Assembly: GCF_033958435.1 (NCBI RefSeq)
Contig: NC_134137.1
Span: 220,761,501-220,825,500 of the forward strand
Direction: 5' to 3'
Length of the DNA stretch: 64,000 bases
From: Carettochelys insculpta
Taxonomy: Eukaryota > Chordata > Testudines > Carettochelyidae
Part shown: piece after piece, positions 25,101 through 38,200 of the stretch
How positions within the stretch are numbered: the stretch's first letter is position 1
How the letters are laid out: every line of letters starts with the position of its first letter
Notes under the pieces: generated by a model
Seen by the model: the letters and a program-made list of their open reading frames with translations, nothing else
Database searches by the model: none
Told to the model about the DNA's origin: nothing
Translations under genes and position numbers: made by a program

Positions 25101-28100
25101 CCAGGACACCTTTCCCTCACAACTGGGGCAATCAACTTAAGCAGCATTCATTTTCAAAACTTCAAACAACAGAGAAGGGACAAGAACCCCAAGTGATCTT
25201 TCACCTAAGACAACAAAGAAACTTAGCACTTTGTTTGTGTAGGAGATCCTGGCCAACACGGTGATCAGCCATCTTGCCAGGATGTGGCATGATAAAAATT
25301 CTGACCTTGACCCAAGACTGTAGATTTGTCAAGTCTTAGGCTTTATCTACACATTCAAGTTTACAGTGCTGCCACAGCAGCAGTTTAACACAGCAGTGTG
25401 GTCATGGCAAGGGCACTGGGCGAGAGCTCTCCCAGCACTCCAGGGTAAACCACCTCCACAAGAGGAGGAGTTTACAGTGTTAGGAGCCTGTTTAAACTGG
25501 TGCTTTATAGAGCTATAATTTACTATGCTCAGGAGGGAGTTTTTTTCACACCTGTAATAAGAAAGTTAGAGCACAGTAAATTGCCATTATAGACAAAGCT
25601 GTTAGCCTCCAGAAAGTGTTTTTCACTTTGACTATTTCCAAATCTACCCTTCATTCCTGGACTCACTTAAAACCCAGTCTCCTTTTGCCAATCAACTTGT
25701 TTTACTTTTAATCTAAAGCATCCCAGAGCTGTGTGTGTGAATGGAAGTCACTGTTAACTCCAGTTAAAATGATAAGCTTTGAACACTGTATCCTTAGCGG
25801 CACAAATGAATCATCTTATTCCTTTGAAGGATCCAAAAAAGTGCTGTACTTTACAGAGCGCACAGTTTTAGGAAAATTTGGAACTGGGAGTGTTGGGCAT
25901 CTCTTGACTAGTAATCACCATGGCTGGTGGACAGGCCCATGAACAGTGGGAAGGCAAGGGGGGCTACTGCAAAGGGGCCCAGAGCTCCCAGCTGCCACTG
26001 CTGCTGCAGTATCTGCAGTGGCAGATGAGAGCTCTGGGTCTCTCTGAAACACCACAGGAGCTCCACTCTGTGTGGCTTCTAAGTGTGGTGTCTAAGTGTG
26101 GGGGCCAGTACTGTGCTCTGGGCTATGCTAAGGCCTAACTGCCTTAAGGATGGCACTGAGGATGACAGTTGCAGTATGTGGGTTGTGCGTAGTGGAAAGG
26201 AAGTAACTGCGGCTGGGAAGAGATGAATAGAACATAGATGGGGTGTTGAATGATTTAGCTGCTTATTTCCTTGCCTTTTAGAATTTATATTGCTAAGCCA
26301 TGCAGTCTGCATAATTAACACAAAGTTTAAGCTCCTGCTGTGTTTCAAAATCAGCAAAGGTTTATTTTAGCATAAACACAAACCAATAAAATATTTTCTT
26401 GAATAATAATGAAAATGTGCACATACGCAAAGTAAGATGTTAGGGATCAAATCCAGGCTTGTAACAAACGGACTTACAAATGAGTAGGAAGAGCGGGCAT
26501 TCATTCACTTCAGGGTATTTTACTCTATTTACTTTGTTCTGACATAAGACATTGACCACTTGAGTTTTTACAGTTTATAAAAGCTTAACACTTTTGAAAC
26601 TCAATGTCTGCTGTCATTAAAGAATTGTCTGACTGCCTCCCCATAATTTCCCATAACTGCGAACATTTAAATATAGAGAAATCTAAAAGCAAATACATAC
26701 AAACGTCAATAACTGGTGCATTTATAAAAAATAATTGAATTCTGCCCAGAATGAGGCAGAAGGGTTGGTTTCAGTGTATTTGGACAAATTTTTTTAAGTT
26801 AGTCCATTCATGCCAGGGTGGAAGTATGTAGGCAGTATAGTTTGCACAGATGCTATTTGCATGGTGGATGAAGTCTGCCTACTAATGTGTCACTGTACAA
26901 CATTTAATTCAGCACTAAATGCAAATGAAAAAACAAAAGGATTTCTGTACTGACTGCAGATTAACTAAAATACAACTTAGCAAATGAACATAATGAATAA
27001 ATGTATCTTTTAAAAAACTTACTCGAGCAGCAGAAGCAAGAGAGTCAGGGCCATGAGCTGCATTTCTTATGCCATCTGTTCCAAACATTGCTCTAATGCT
27101 GTCTGGGGCTTCAGAACGAGCCACCACAGAGTTTGCAGGTCCCAGTAACTTTTTCCACTCCGATACAGCATCATCTCCTAAAATTTCCATGGCAACAGTG
27201 GGACCGCTTGTAATAAACTGGAGAAGCTCACTGCAGGAAAGACACAAAACCAGCACAGAATTCACTATACAGAAAATAAAATCTGTGGACTGGTTCTCAA
27301 CTCTCACCAATGTTATAGGAAAGGATAACAGCCCACAGCACAAGTGGTGCTGATGATGTGTAGCACAAGGCTAGGAAGAAATACTGGATAAGATATGGCA
27401 GGGACAGTGGAGGCAAAAGATCACTGATGAGCCATTCTTTCTAAAGTGTTCCTTCCACCTCATAGACACATGGTGCCCATCTGGGGCTATACTACACTAG
27501 GAAATAAAGTCAAATTTATTAAGTCAACTTTATACCACTAGATGTTATAAAGTCAATGGTGAGTGTCCACACATTTAGAAAGTCAACATAGCGTTCCCCA
27601 TTACCTTTGCTAAGTCTGACTGTGTCAGCAGTGCATTGTGGGTACCTATCCTCCAGTTCCTGCACCCCCATTGCATTCTGGGTTTCTGTGCCTATGTGTT
27701 ATGGGGAAAAAGTGTGCTGCAAGTGGTTGTGGGTGATTGATGTCATCATCCCAGAGTGAATTGCCCTCACTCCCTACTCCCATTGAAAACAAACTGCCAA
27801 ATGTATTTTCACACCACTTTTCCACAGCCTGGCCCTGGCACACACCATTACAACACTAGTGGGCCAGTCCTGAGAAATGTAAAATGCAGAAATAATAATC
27901 TGAAAAGTTTCAGTTTGGATCTACTGAAAAGTTATTTTTGGTATTGTTGAAATGCTTCATTTCGACAGTGTTATTTTGATTCATTTCATTTTGACCCAGC
28001 AGCCATGTGGAGATGAGGCAGCATGAGAGCCCAGCAGCTGCATGATGGGGGGCAGCCACGTGGTGCAGGGGGCAGCCAGAGAGCCTTGGCTGATTCCTGC

Positions 28101-31100
28101 TTTCCACCTCCTGCTTACCTGGAGAACAGCAGAAGGGAAAACGATGGTCAGAATGGACACATTGGGGGGCATTGTGTGATGTTTCTGGAGGCCAATAAAA
28201 TAACAATAACGCTGTGTCTGCTCTAGCTTTCAGTCAACCTTGTAAATTTGAATTTGGCGTTACTCCTCGTGGAAAAGCTGGAGTAGAAAAGTCAACCTTA
28301 GGTCACCTTAAAATTAACCTACTGATACTTGTAGTGAAGACAAAATAAATAAAATTGACCTAACTCCCTTAAAATTGACTTTACGCTCTAGTGTAGACTA
28401 TTCAGCCTGTAATTCTTTCCTCATGAAAGTAACATAAACACTCCTATTAGAAACCACTGCCTCCTTCATCAACCCCTAAACCTCTTATCCAGACTTGCCA
28501 TCCTCTCCAATTAATTTCTCTCTCACAGAGTGCCACACAGTCAACCTGTGCACGCTCTCTCCCATCTGAGGGAGGCCCTGCACTGAAAAAGTTTTACTTG
28601 AAAACATTCATTATCCCCTCCCCCATGTGCTTCCCCCTCTAGACTGTCTCCTCCATGGCTCATAATCAGCCTTGCACTAAATTGAAAAACAATATTGTAG
28701 TGAAAGAAGTCCCTATTAGCCTTGCTCTAATTTGAGCATAACAACCTAAAATATCGTGCGATCAACGGGAAAAAAGTAAGGTAAGAACAAAATTTACTGT
28801 AATTTTAGAATTATAATTTCTAATTTGTTTAACCCAGACAATGCGCTCAGTGCCGTTTAATCTGTAGAGATAAAGATAATTCATTCCCTGCAATCTTCAC
28901 ATTGAAACAGACGGATTGAGAAGTCAATAGATAGTGGAAAACAAAACATGTTACTCTTTGTATCACAAACTCACAATTTCTTGGTACGGTGGAAGTCATC
29001 AAATGTTGTGGGGAAAGATTTGAATAAAGAGAAATGAAGTGAGGAAAACAAACAATGCATGCTTAATGACCCAAACACCTGGAAATCCCGAAGTTAAGAA
29101 CGAACACATGTAATCTTAATTTTGCTCTCTTGACCCATACACATCGTGATATAGAGAGACGTTATCCACGTGGGTGGTAACAATGGTTCTTCGAAATGTG
29201 TCCCTGTGGGTGCTCTATACTAGGTGTTGGGCCAACCCTGGCACCGCAGATCAGAGATTTGCAAAACAGTTCCCACTTGGATTGCGGTTGCACAGAAGTG
29301 CGCAGGGCTCTTAGTGCACTTCTAGTCACTTGCGCAAACCGGTCGGAGCCAATTCCTCAAAGCTGCCTCAGAAATACACATCTGAAAGACATAAGACAAA
29401 CTCCGAAGTGGGGAGAACGGGTGGGTAGCGGAGCACCCGGGGGACACATCTCGAAGAACCATCGTTACCACCCAGGTGAGTAACTTCTCTTTCTTCGAGT
29501 GGTCCTCGTGGGTGCTCCATATCAGGTGACTACATATCAGTGACACACGCGCCCGCGCCCCACCCCACCCCCCCGCAAAACATGGAGGTGGGTACCAGAG
29601 TTAGACGTCAGTAGCCACCGAGTGCACAGCGCTTGAGCGGCTCATGTCTCCAGCCATCTGGTGATGTATGGCACAATGCTTGACGAAAGTGTCATAAGAT
29701 GACCACGTCCCTGCGCAGCAAATGTCCTTCAAAGGGACACCCTTAAAGAAGACTGTGGATTCTGCTATCGCCCTAGTAGAGTGAGCTTTAGGAGGTACAG
29801 GTAATACTGTCTTCCGCAAAAAACAACACGTAGTTATACACGACGTGATAATGTTCTATATTCTCTGTGACAAAAGCACCTTGTCCTTAGATTTCTGTGC
29901 AAGAGACAGTAATAGCCTGTCTGTTTTTCGGAAAGGCTTTGCTGTTTCTAGGCAGAACACTAAAGCTCTTCTCACATCCAGAGAATGCAGTCTCATCTCC
30001 CTACTGGAACTATGTGGTCTCGGGTAAAAAGACATAAGTATGATTGGCTCATTCAAGTGGAACTTGGAAGCAACCTGTGGGATGAAGGCAGGAGGCAACT
30101 GAAGTGTCACTGCCTCCTTGGTAAATATTGTATATAGGGGAGAGACCATGAGGGCAGCCAGCTTGCTAACTCGACAAGCAGATGTGGTAGCCAAAAGGAA
30201 CACTGTTTTTAAGGACATAACGGAATAGTCACTAATGATTCAACTGGAGGTCTGGATATTATATCCAGAACTAGGTCTAGACTCCAAGGAGGCGGTATAG
30301 GTTTATGAAGACGGTAAAGGTTGGTGAGACCTTTTAGGAAATGCACTGCAGTTGGGAGTGCAAATACCAATGTACCATCTGTTGTGTGTCTAAAAGCTGA
30401 GATGGCTGCTAGATGCACCTTTAATGATGGCAGAGCAAGTCCCTCTTGTTTAAGACAAAGTAAGTAGTCCAGAATGGATTGTATGGGGGTTTCTTCTGGG
30501 TGCTCACGCCGTGTGGAGCACCATGCCGCAAAGCATTTACATTTGTATGTATAAGTCTCTCTCAAGGAAGTTCACCGTCTGTGCATCAAAACATGTCTGA
30601 CCTGTTCAGAGCACAAGACCTCTGAAGGATCAAACCAATTATCAGCCAAGCCATGAGGTGAAGCACGTGCAGTTGTGGATGCAACAATAACCCATGGTTC
30701 TGAGCGAATAGGTTCAGAATGATAGGGATTGATCATGGAGAACATGCTGACGTGCATTGCAGGAGTGAGGACCAATGTTGTCGACCCCATGCCAGAGCTA
30801 TGAGGATCAGATTGGCTCCCTCCGATATGGCTTTCTCCAACACTTTGTAGATGAAGGCCGCTAGGGGAAATGCATATAAGAGAGGACCTTTCCAAGGGAT
30901 AAGAAAAGCATTGCCAAAAGACCCCCACCCCATGCCTGCTCTGAAGCAATAAAGGCAGCATTTATTGTTGCTGCAGGTTGCAAACAAGTCTATGGATGGA
31001 ATGTCCCAAGACCAAAAAATAGGATGCAGAACATTGGATCGTATCTCTCATTCTTGGTCTGGTGCAAATTGTCTGCTCAGGCACTGGGGTGTGACATTGT

Positions 31101-32248
31101 TCACACCAGATAGGTATAAGGCCACCGGTGTTATGCAATTTTGCATGCACCAGTTCTGTAATTGGAGGGCCTCCACACAAAGAGAGGAGGAACTCACTCC
31201 CCCCTTGCCAATTTATATAATACATTGTGGTAACATTGACAGTAAATATTCTTTCCCAGGCCCCTAAAATGCGAGCCAGAAAGTGCTCGCAAGCATTGAA
31301 TACCGCTCTTAGTTCCAGAAGGTTTCTATGAAGGGCCATTTCCTGTTGGGACCATCGGCCCTGGACTGACATGTCGCCCATATGCGCACCCCAGCCCACG
31401 CTGGATGCATCAGTGGCTATGGATACAGCAAGTTGAGGTTGGTGAAAGGGGACTCCAGATAGCAGATTGTTGGGTCTCGACCACCACCGCAGGGATTGCA
31501 CTACCTATGCGGTTGGGGATACTCGTTTATGATTTGTGTGCCTCGTGAGCATATAAATGGTTGCCAGCCAATGTTGTAGGTACTAGAAGATCTCAAGATC
31601 TGCTGTGATAGTGGTACTGCTGCTGGTGACCCCTATAGGTGTGACAGCAGCAGCATGCTCGAGTATCTGGGGATGAGGAGCGAGAAATGGAGTGTCTCCT
31701 GTACTCGTGATGGTGGTAAGAGTAAGGCAGATATGACGACCTCAAAGAAGGTGGGGGTGAAGGGGACATATGTTCAAAAGAAATATTCTCAATGTTCCTT
31801 ATTTATTTGAAAACCTCTACTTAGCAATCTACTTATTTATGTTAATGCATGTATAAAATACACAATTTAACATTAACATCTAATCCCCAAGAAGTTAATG
31901 GCTACTTTTCCCTGCTATTCTGTAAACTTTCATTAATTTCCGATTTTGCCAATTAAATCAAGAAGTCCTGTTTCAGAAATGTTAATAAATCTCTAATGAA
32001 ATGTGATATGTAAATGGATATGACAATTTATATTTTGTCATCATGAGGGTGCTTTTGCATTTCACTTACTGCAGCAAATTGCCAAAGAACAGATATCAAG
32101 CATTGCTGAATTGCTGACAAGGTACATCTTAGTGCATAGAGGGCTTATAGTTTCTCAGCATGCCGTTAGTTCAGCAATCCATGAAATAACACTGCAGACA
32201 TTCTCGTTCATTTATAAGCTAATTCATGCAGACTTGCTCAGCAAAAAC

Positions 32249-32279
<31 letters not shown>

Positions 32280-35200
32280 AACAACCCAATATCGGTGTTT
32301 TCCTAAGAGCTTTATTATAGTCCGACATTTCCTACGGTCACTTCTCTGCAGTGCACAGAAGGAAACATACCTGCACCTACACACACCAATCGCTGCTTCT
32401 AGAATTAGGTGACAATTACTGTGGCAATTAGCTAGTTGCTCAGAAACATGACGACAGTGCTGCAGTTGGTTATCTGGCAGTTGCAATTTCTTGTTTTGCA
32501 TGACAAAATAACATAAGCTTGCCTAATAGGGTTGACCTTGTCCACTACACGGTGAACAGTTAACCTGGCTCAGACTCAGGAATACATTACCTTCCCTTTT
32601 TTTTTTTTTTGCAAAATTTTGAGGAGTAAAGGGACTTCGAAGTACCCCAGGCACTATGAAGTACTGGTGGGTGAGCCGTGGCTACATGCGAGCCAGCACT
32701 TCCAAGTTTAACACTTTGGAGTTGCCACGTTGGGGGGGAGAGGAGGAGAGAATCTGCTTAATGAAGTGCTGCATATGCACTGCAGCACTTCATTAATAAA
32801 CTCCCAACACTCTACTTACCATCCTCCCTTTGAAGTAGGGAGGTAGTGTAGACAAGCCCTAAGACTAATTCTCAAGTACTAAAACTATTTACACTTCTTC
32901 AAGAACTATTTCCACTACAATAGGCTACTAGCTAAAAAATTGAGCACAGAAAACAAGAGCTCCAACAACCAGCAGCACAGCAAGAAGGAACTGAGTGGCG
33001 GGAGGAGGTGGCAGGTGCATATATCGGTTGCCATATCAGCGCCACTCCAGGGGGTGTCGCACCGACTCTATGGCTACTGGCTAATGCAAAAAAGCTTTCA
33101 GTGACTGGGTGTGCACCCACGCACACCCAACTTGGAATGGACATGAGCAATCACTTGAAGAACCAGAGGCTCCAGCGGCTGAGAGTCACGGAGCTCCAGC
33201 AGCCAGGGAGTGCCAGTGGCTGGAGAGCTTCAGAGGCCAGGAGCAGGAGCCACTCCAGCAGCTGGGAAGCATGAGGCTGGAAAGCCAACAGCCAGGGCTG
33301 AGAGCTGGAGGGGAGTCCTGGAGTAGGGATTGAAGATAGCAGGGGAGCAGAAACCTCCCCTGGTCTAACAGAATCCCTGGTTTGGGACCACTCAGGTCCC
33401 GAGGGTGCGGGACCTTGCAGGTGCAACCTGTATTTGCTACCTTAAGAGTATCAGGTACCCTGATGGCAAGCCATATTCCAGAGCTGAAAATTTTCCCTCT
33501 CCCACTTCTTTCCTGTGAGGATCATTTTCACATCTCATAGGGTGGAGGTATACATTGGCACTTGATGGGACATGGGGCTATGGAACTAGACACAGGACAA
33601 CTGGATCCCTCCTAAAAGGTTGGATGGGATTTACACAAACTTTGCCTACAGGCTCTTGAAACTTGAGCCTACTTCTTGCTTTGCCATATTCTTTTAGTAT
33701 CACAGGCATCTGAAATGAATGCCATGCGCTGTGAAGAAAGTTCTCTAGGTCAATCTTTTTCTGTACAGTAAATGAGCACAACCTCAAAAGTCTGCACTTA
33801 CTTGTAAAAGGGCTTTGACTGATGATCTACATAGAAATCCATTGCTTCTTTCCTAGAAAAGATTTTAAAAAGCATATGAACCATTAATGAACAATTATTA
33901 ACATGTTTGTAATGTGGGAAGTTTCTTCCAAATTCCAGATAGTTTGTGGGTGGCTTATGCACGAAAGAATCGTGGTTAATATACTTTTTTTTAACATTAT
34001 CAAGGCAACTCTTCATATTCCTTTTACCCAGAAAAACTGCTAATTTGCTGTGTCTGCCTTTGAATTCTACTTAGCTCTTAGCTTCTACGGTTATCTTGTA
34101 GCAATTAGTGCCACAGATAAATTACATGTTATATAAGATGATTTCCTTTTACTTGTCCTAAACGTACTGCTGTTCAGATTCATTAATCCTCCCTATGTTT
34201 TTGTATCATGACTAAGGGCAAACAGGAGCCCTTAGACACCTTCCATGTACCATTTGCTATTTCACAGTTTTCATAATTCATCCTCCGATTGGACATGCCT
34301 GTCAAATCAATGCTTCCACATTTTTAATTGCAGAGCAGCAGCTAATCTGCCTGACTATAGCTGGTTTACTTGCCCAGATAAATATTTTTGGTTGTCCTGA
34401 GATGTCAGACAAAAGGACTTTTCAAAGCCTGGTATCTACCTATGGTTTGCAAGTGTTCCAGGGCATAAAATATCATAGTGTTCTCCAGATTTCAGAAAGA
34501 GGGGTTTTGTTTGTTCAGCTTTGGTGGTAGTGGGTTGGGTTTTTTTGTTTGTTTTTTAAATATGAAGAAAGATTTTCACCCACGGTACTTCCTTACTTTT
34601 GGTAACTCACTACAGTCACACACAAATTGCTACACACTGCTTCCTCACCACTTGATTGAGATGCTGTAATGCAGTGATTTCCAACATTGTCATTAAATTG
34701 AACCAGTTTACTAAGATCTCAGCTGTGTCAGCTAGTGACTTTCTCATCACACCTTCCCCTGTGGTTAGCAAGTTCCTCTCCTCACTAGTATTCCACAACA
34801 GCTCTATGTATGTAACTCCTGCTGGCACCACTGAGATTTCTGCATGTAGAGCAGCGGTTCCCAACCTTTTCCAGACAGGGACCCCTTTTGACAATTCAGA
34901 AAGACTTGGTGACCCAAGGCAATTCAAAAATGGGGGGAGCTGGGAGAGCAGTGCCGTAAGTAACTAATTTTGCACCTGATGCAAGAATATTAAATTGTGC
35001 CCCCTCACTTTTCTCTATTAATAGTTATTCCATAAAAAGGGAAAATACATCAATAAAATAATAAGTTTGTTTATTATAGTTTACTTTTTTTATTATTATA
35101 CTTAACCTGGGTTGTGGTGGGCGAACAACTCATCCTCAAACCACTCCCCCCTGCCCCCAGCTTAAATCCCACACCCTAAGGCTGGAGGGGAGTCGCAAAC

Positions 35201-38200
35201 AGAAAAAAAAATGTAAACTGAGAAATCAGCTACACAGAAGAGAAAGAGGGGCAGAAGGCGGGGAAGGAGAGGGTGAAAATTACTGCCAGACACTAGTAAG
35301 TGGCTTGCCTGGGATCACTACGAACATTAAAGACATGGAAGCAGCCTTTGTAGTATGTAAGGCGGGGAAGGGTCCTACTTTTTTTACACTGGGGGCCACA
35401 TGGCAGTATTTTAAATAGCCCCAAGCCACCACCACCCCACCCCTACCCCCAGCCTTAAACTCCCCCAGCAGTCCCAAACCACCCCCAGGCTTAACCCCCT
35501 CCAGAAGTACCAAACCGCCCCTAACCTTAGACACCCTCCCTGCAGCTCCAAACAGCCCCCAACCTCAGACACCCTCCCTGCAGCTCCAAACAGCCCCCAA
35601 CCTCAGATCCCTACCACAGCCCTAAAGGGCCCCAGCCTTAAACATTCCCCCTCCTCCCTCTTCATTGGGGCTGCTAGGCTGGGCGTCTCCCCCAGCCCTC
35701 CTGATCCCAGCAGGTAAGTCATTAAAACCAATTAACTCAGGTATTAAGCTTTCAGATAACTGCCATCTCTAGTGATAGAGACAGCTGCTGGAGAAGGCAC
35801 CTATGTCTATTCATAGACAACTGCCTGAGGCAGCAGAGTTAAGAAACTGCAAATGGCTTCTTTAACAGCCACACGCAGCTGGGAACTCCCCAGCTGGTGA
35901 CCCTTAACAAATCTAATGGCAACCTTGTTTGGGTCCTGACCCATAGGTTGGGAATCCCTGATCTAGAGAACTCATGGAGGGTCTCTAAATTCAGTCTAGA
36001 TGCTGGACAGCTTCCCAACTCCAATTCTCTAACTCAGGGGTCAGCCACCTTTCCCAGGCAGAGTGCCAAAATTTGACCTTTTGACTTCCATGTACGGTCC
36101 AAGTGCCTGTGAAACTTTTTAAAGTCACTAACAGTCCTAATTTCAACAGTTTCATTAATAAATAAAGAGGCAGAGCTTTACCGTTCAGGTGGTGGCTAGC
36201 AGCATTAACTGGCCTTTTGTTAATCCGCAGGCAGCACGGCTTTGAGCAAGCTCCCAGCTGCCTGGGTGGGGTGTGGGGAGGCGTGGCTGGGCTCCTGCCT
36301 CGCATGCCAATGAAAACTGGTTCGCATACCACTCTTCGCAGCTGTGCTGGGCATTGCTGACCCCGCACTAACTCATAATAGCTCTTTCTTTGTTCTGAAT
36401 TCTGGAAAGCAACAGATTCGGACACTATCACAGTGATCCCCAAACTTTTATGAGTCAAGCTGCCTCTTTACTCCTATGTGCACCCTCCCACTCTCCTTGG
36501 AAATCAGGGGTGGGAGTGGGGTGGTACACAGAGAGAGGAAAGGGGACCAAGACTGGGGCCACAGCTGACAGTAGGTCTGGTCCTGGGAGCAGGGTCAGGG
36601 CCATTAGCCAAAGCTGGAGCAAGAAGCAGACCCAAGCTGGAGAAGGAACCAACAGCCAGGTGCATCTCCATGCCCAGCCTTGGCTGCAGGCTGGGCTGCT
36701 GTGGGACCAGAAACAGAGCTGTGTCAAGGATGGGGATGCAGTAGAAGGTGGGGTTGGAGTAGAGTGGGGTGGTGCTCTCTTTCTGCTGCCCCAGGGCCCA
36801 GCAACACTCCTCAGGGCTTTTGTTCACATGCGCTAGGGCAGTGCACCACATAGTTTGTGGACATGGTAAAATCCAAATTCCCTTGGGGATTAGAGCTAGC
36901 TGAATTGAAGACCAGTAATGGCCAAGCATCAGCACTTGGACCACAGGCTAAGTCAGAAGTTCACCCTCTGTTAAGACGAGGAGTGGAGCTGAAGTGAGGC
37001 AGTGCTGACAAGGACACCACCAGGCACAGGAGTTTGAAGTAGCACTGGAGGGAAGTCATGCTGTTGTGTACTTCCCTATTAACTTCCCATCTTAAAACAA
37101 AGTTGTGTGAATTTTTAGTCTACATCAGCAGGGTCAACAGCCATCACAGACCCCAGGACAAGGTGGGAGAGGGGCCCAGCAGCAGCAATGGCTGAAGATA
37201 CAGAGCCTAGGGCAGTCAGCCCTTGGTAACACCCAGACCACCACGCTGCCTGGAGCTCCAGGCCTCTGGTGTCCACCTTCTCTCCCCACCACCCTCTTGT
37301 CAATGGAAGGTCAATATTGTCTAAGCATTACCAACACTACTTCTGCTTATTGGGCTCTTAGAAGACAGATGGGGTAAATTACAGCTAAATAACAGCACAG
37401 AACACTAACAGCCAGGCCTGGTGGCTGTAAACAAACTTTATGGGATTGTGGGAAACTTAGCAAAAGCCATGTCAAGCCAGCCATGTAGCTGTCCAGCAAA
37501 CTAAAATCATGCTGGGTTACGGATGTTGCCAAATAAGAGCACTCTGGATTAGAGAGGTTCAACCTGTATCTGTGGATATTGTTTTCAAGTATTCGCGCAC
37601 CTCTTCTGCTTAGTCAATAAGTAAGTAAGTAAATAAATAAAAACTACAACTCCTATGGCATTAAATACAAAACCAAATCTGTTAGTTGTATCCCTAGTTC
37701 CCATTCTCTGTCAGTAGATCCCCACCAGTACAGCACAGAAAGGTGGATTCATTTTGGACACAAAGCTGATTAGAGACATGATTAGCTGAAGAGAAAGAAG
37801 AACTGACTTATCAAGACATAGGCCTGCCCTTCCTTTCATATCCAAGCAACAGATTTTACAAAAGGTTTAATCAGGGTTAAAAAGGTCTGCCAGGCACATG
37901 TCAGCAATAAGCGCCTTTAACAAAAATCAAAACCAAAAACTAAACGGCTGAAGCTGATCTGGCCAAGCCAACCTACATGGATATTTGGGATTAGAACTTG
38001 GGCTTTACTACATGTCATCACAAAGAATATGGTGCAATTCTAACAGACAAAATGCAGGGTCTTGTGAAAGCTGCAAATATCCAGCCATTGCTCTAGATCA
38101 TTGAACATGACTGTCCAATTATGGTAACAGAGAGGTAGCCGTGTTAGTCTGTACCACAACAAAACAAAGCAGCAGAAATGTAGCACTTTAAAGACTAATA

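Noticed and set aside
36504..36944. 146-codon minus frame
   Set aside because: It overlaps a probable hAT and shows other open frames in the same GC-rich block. No homology is recognised.
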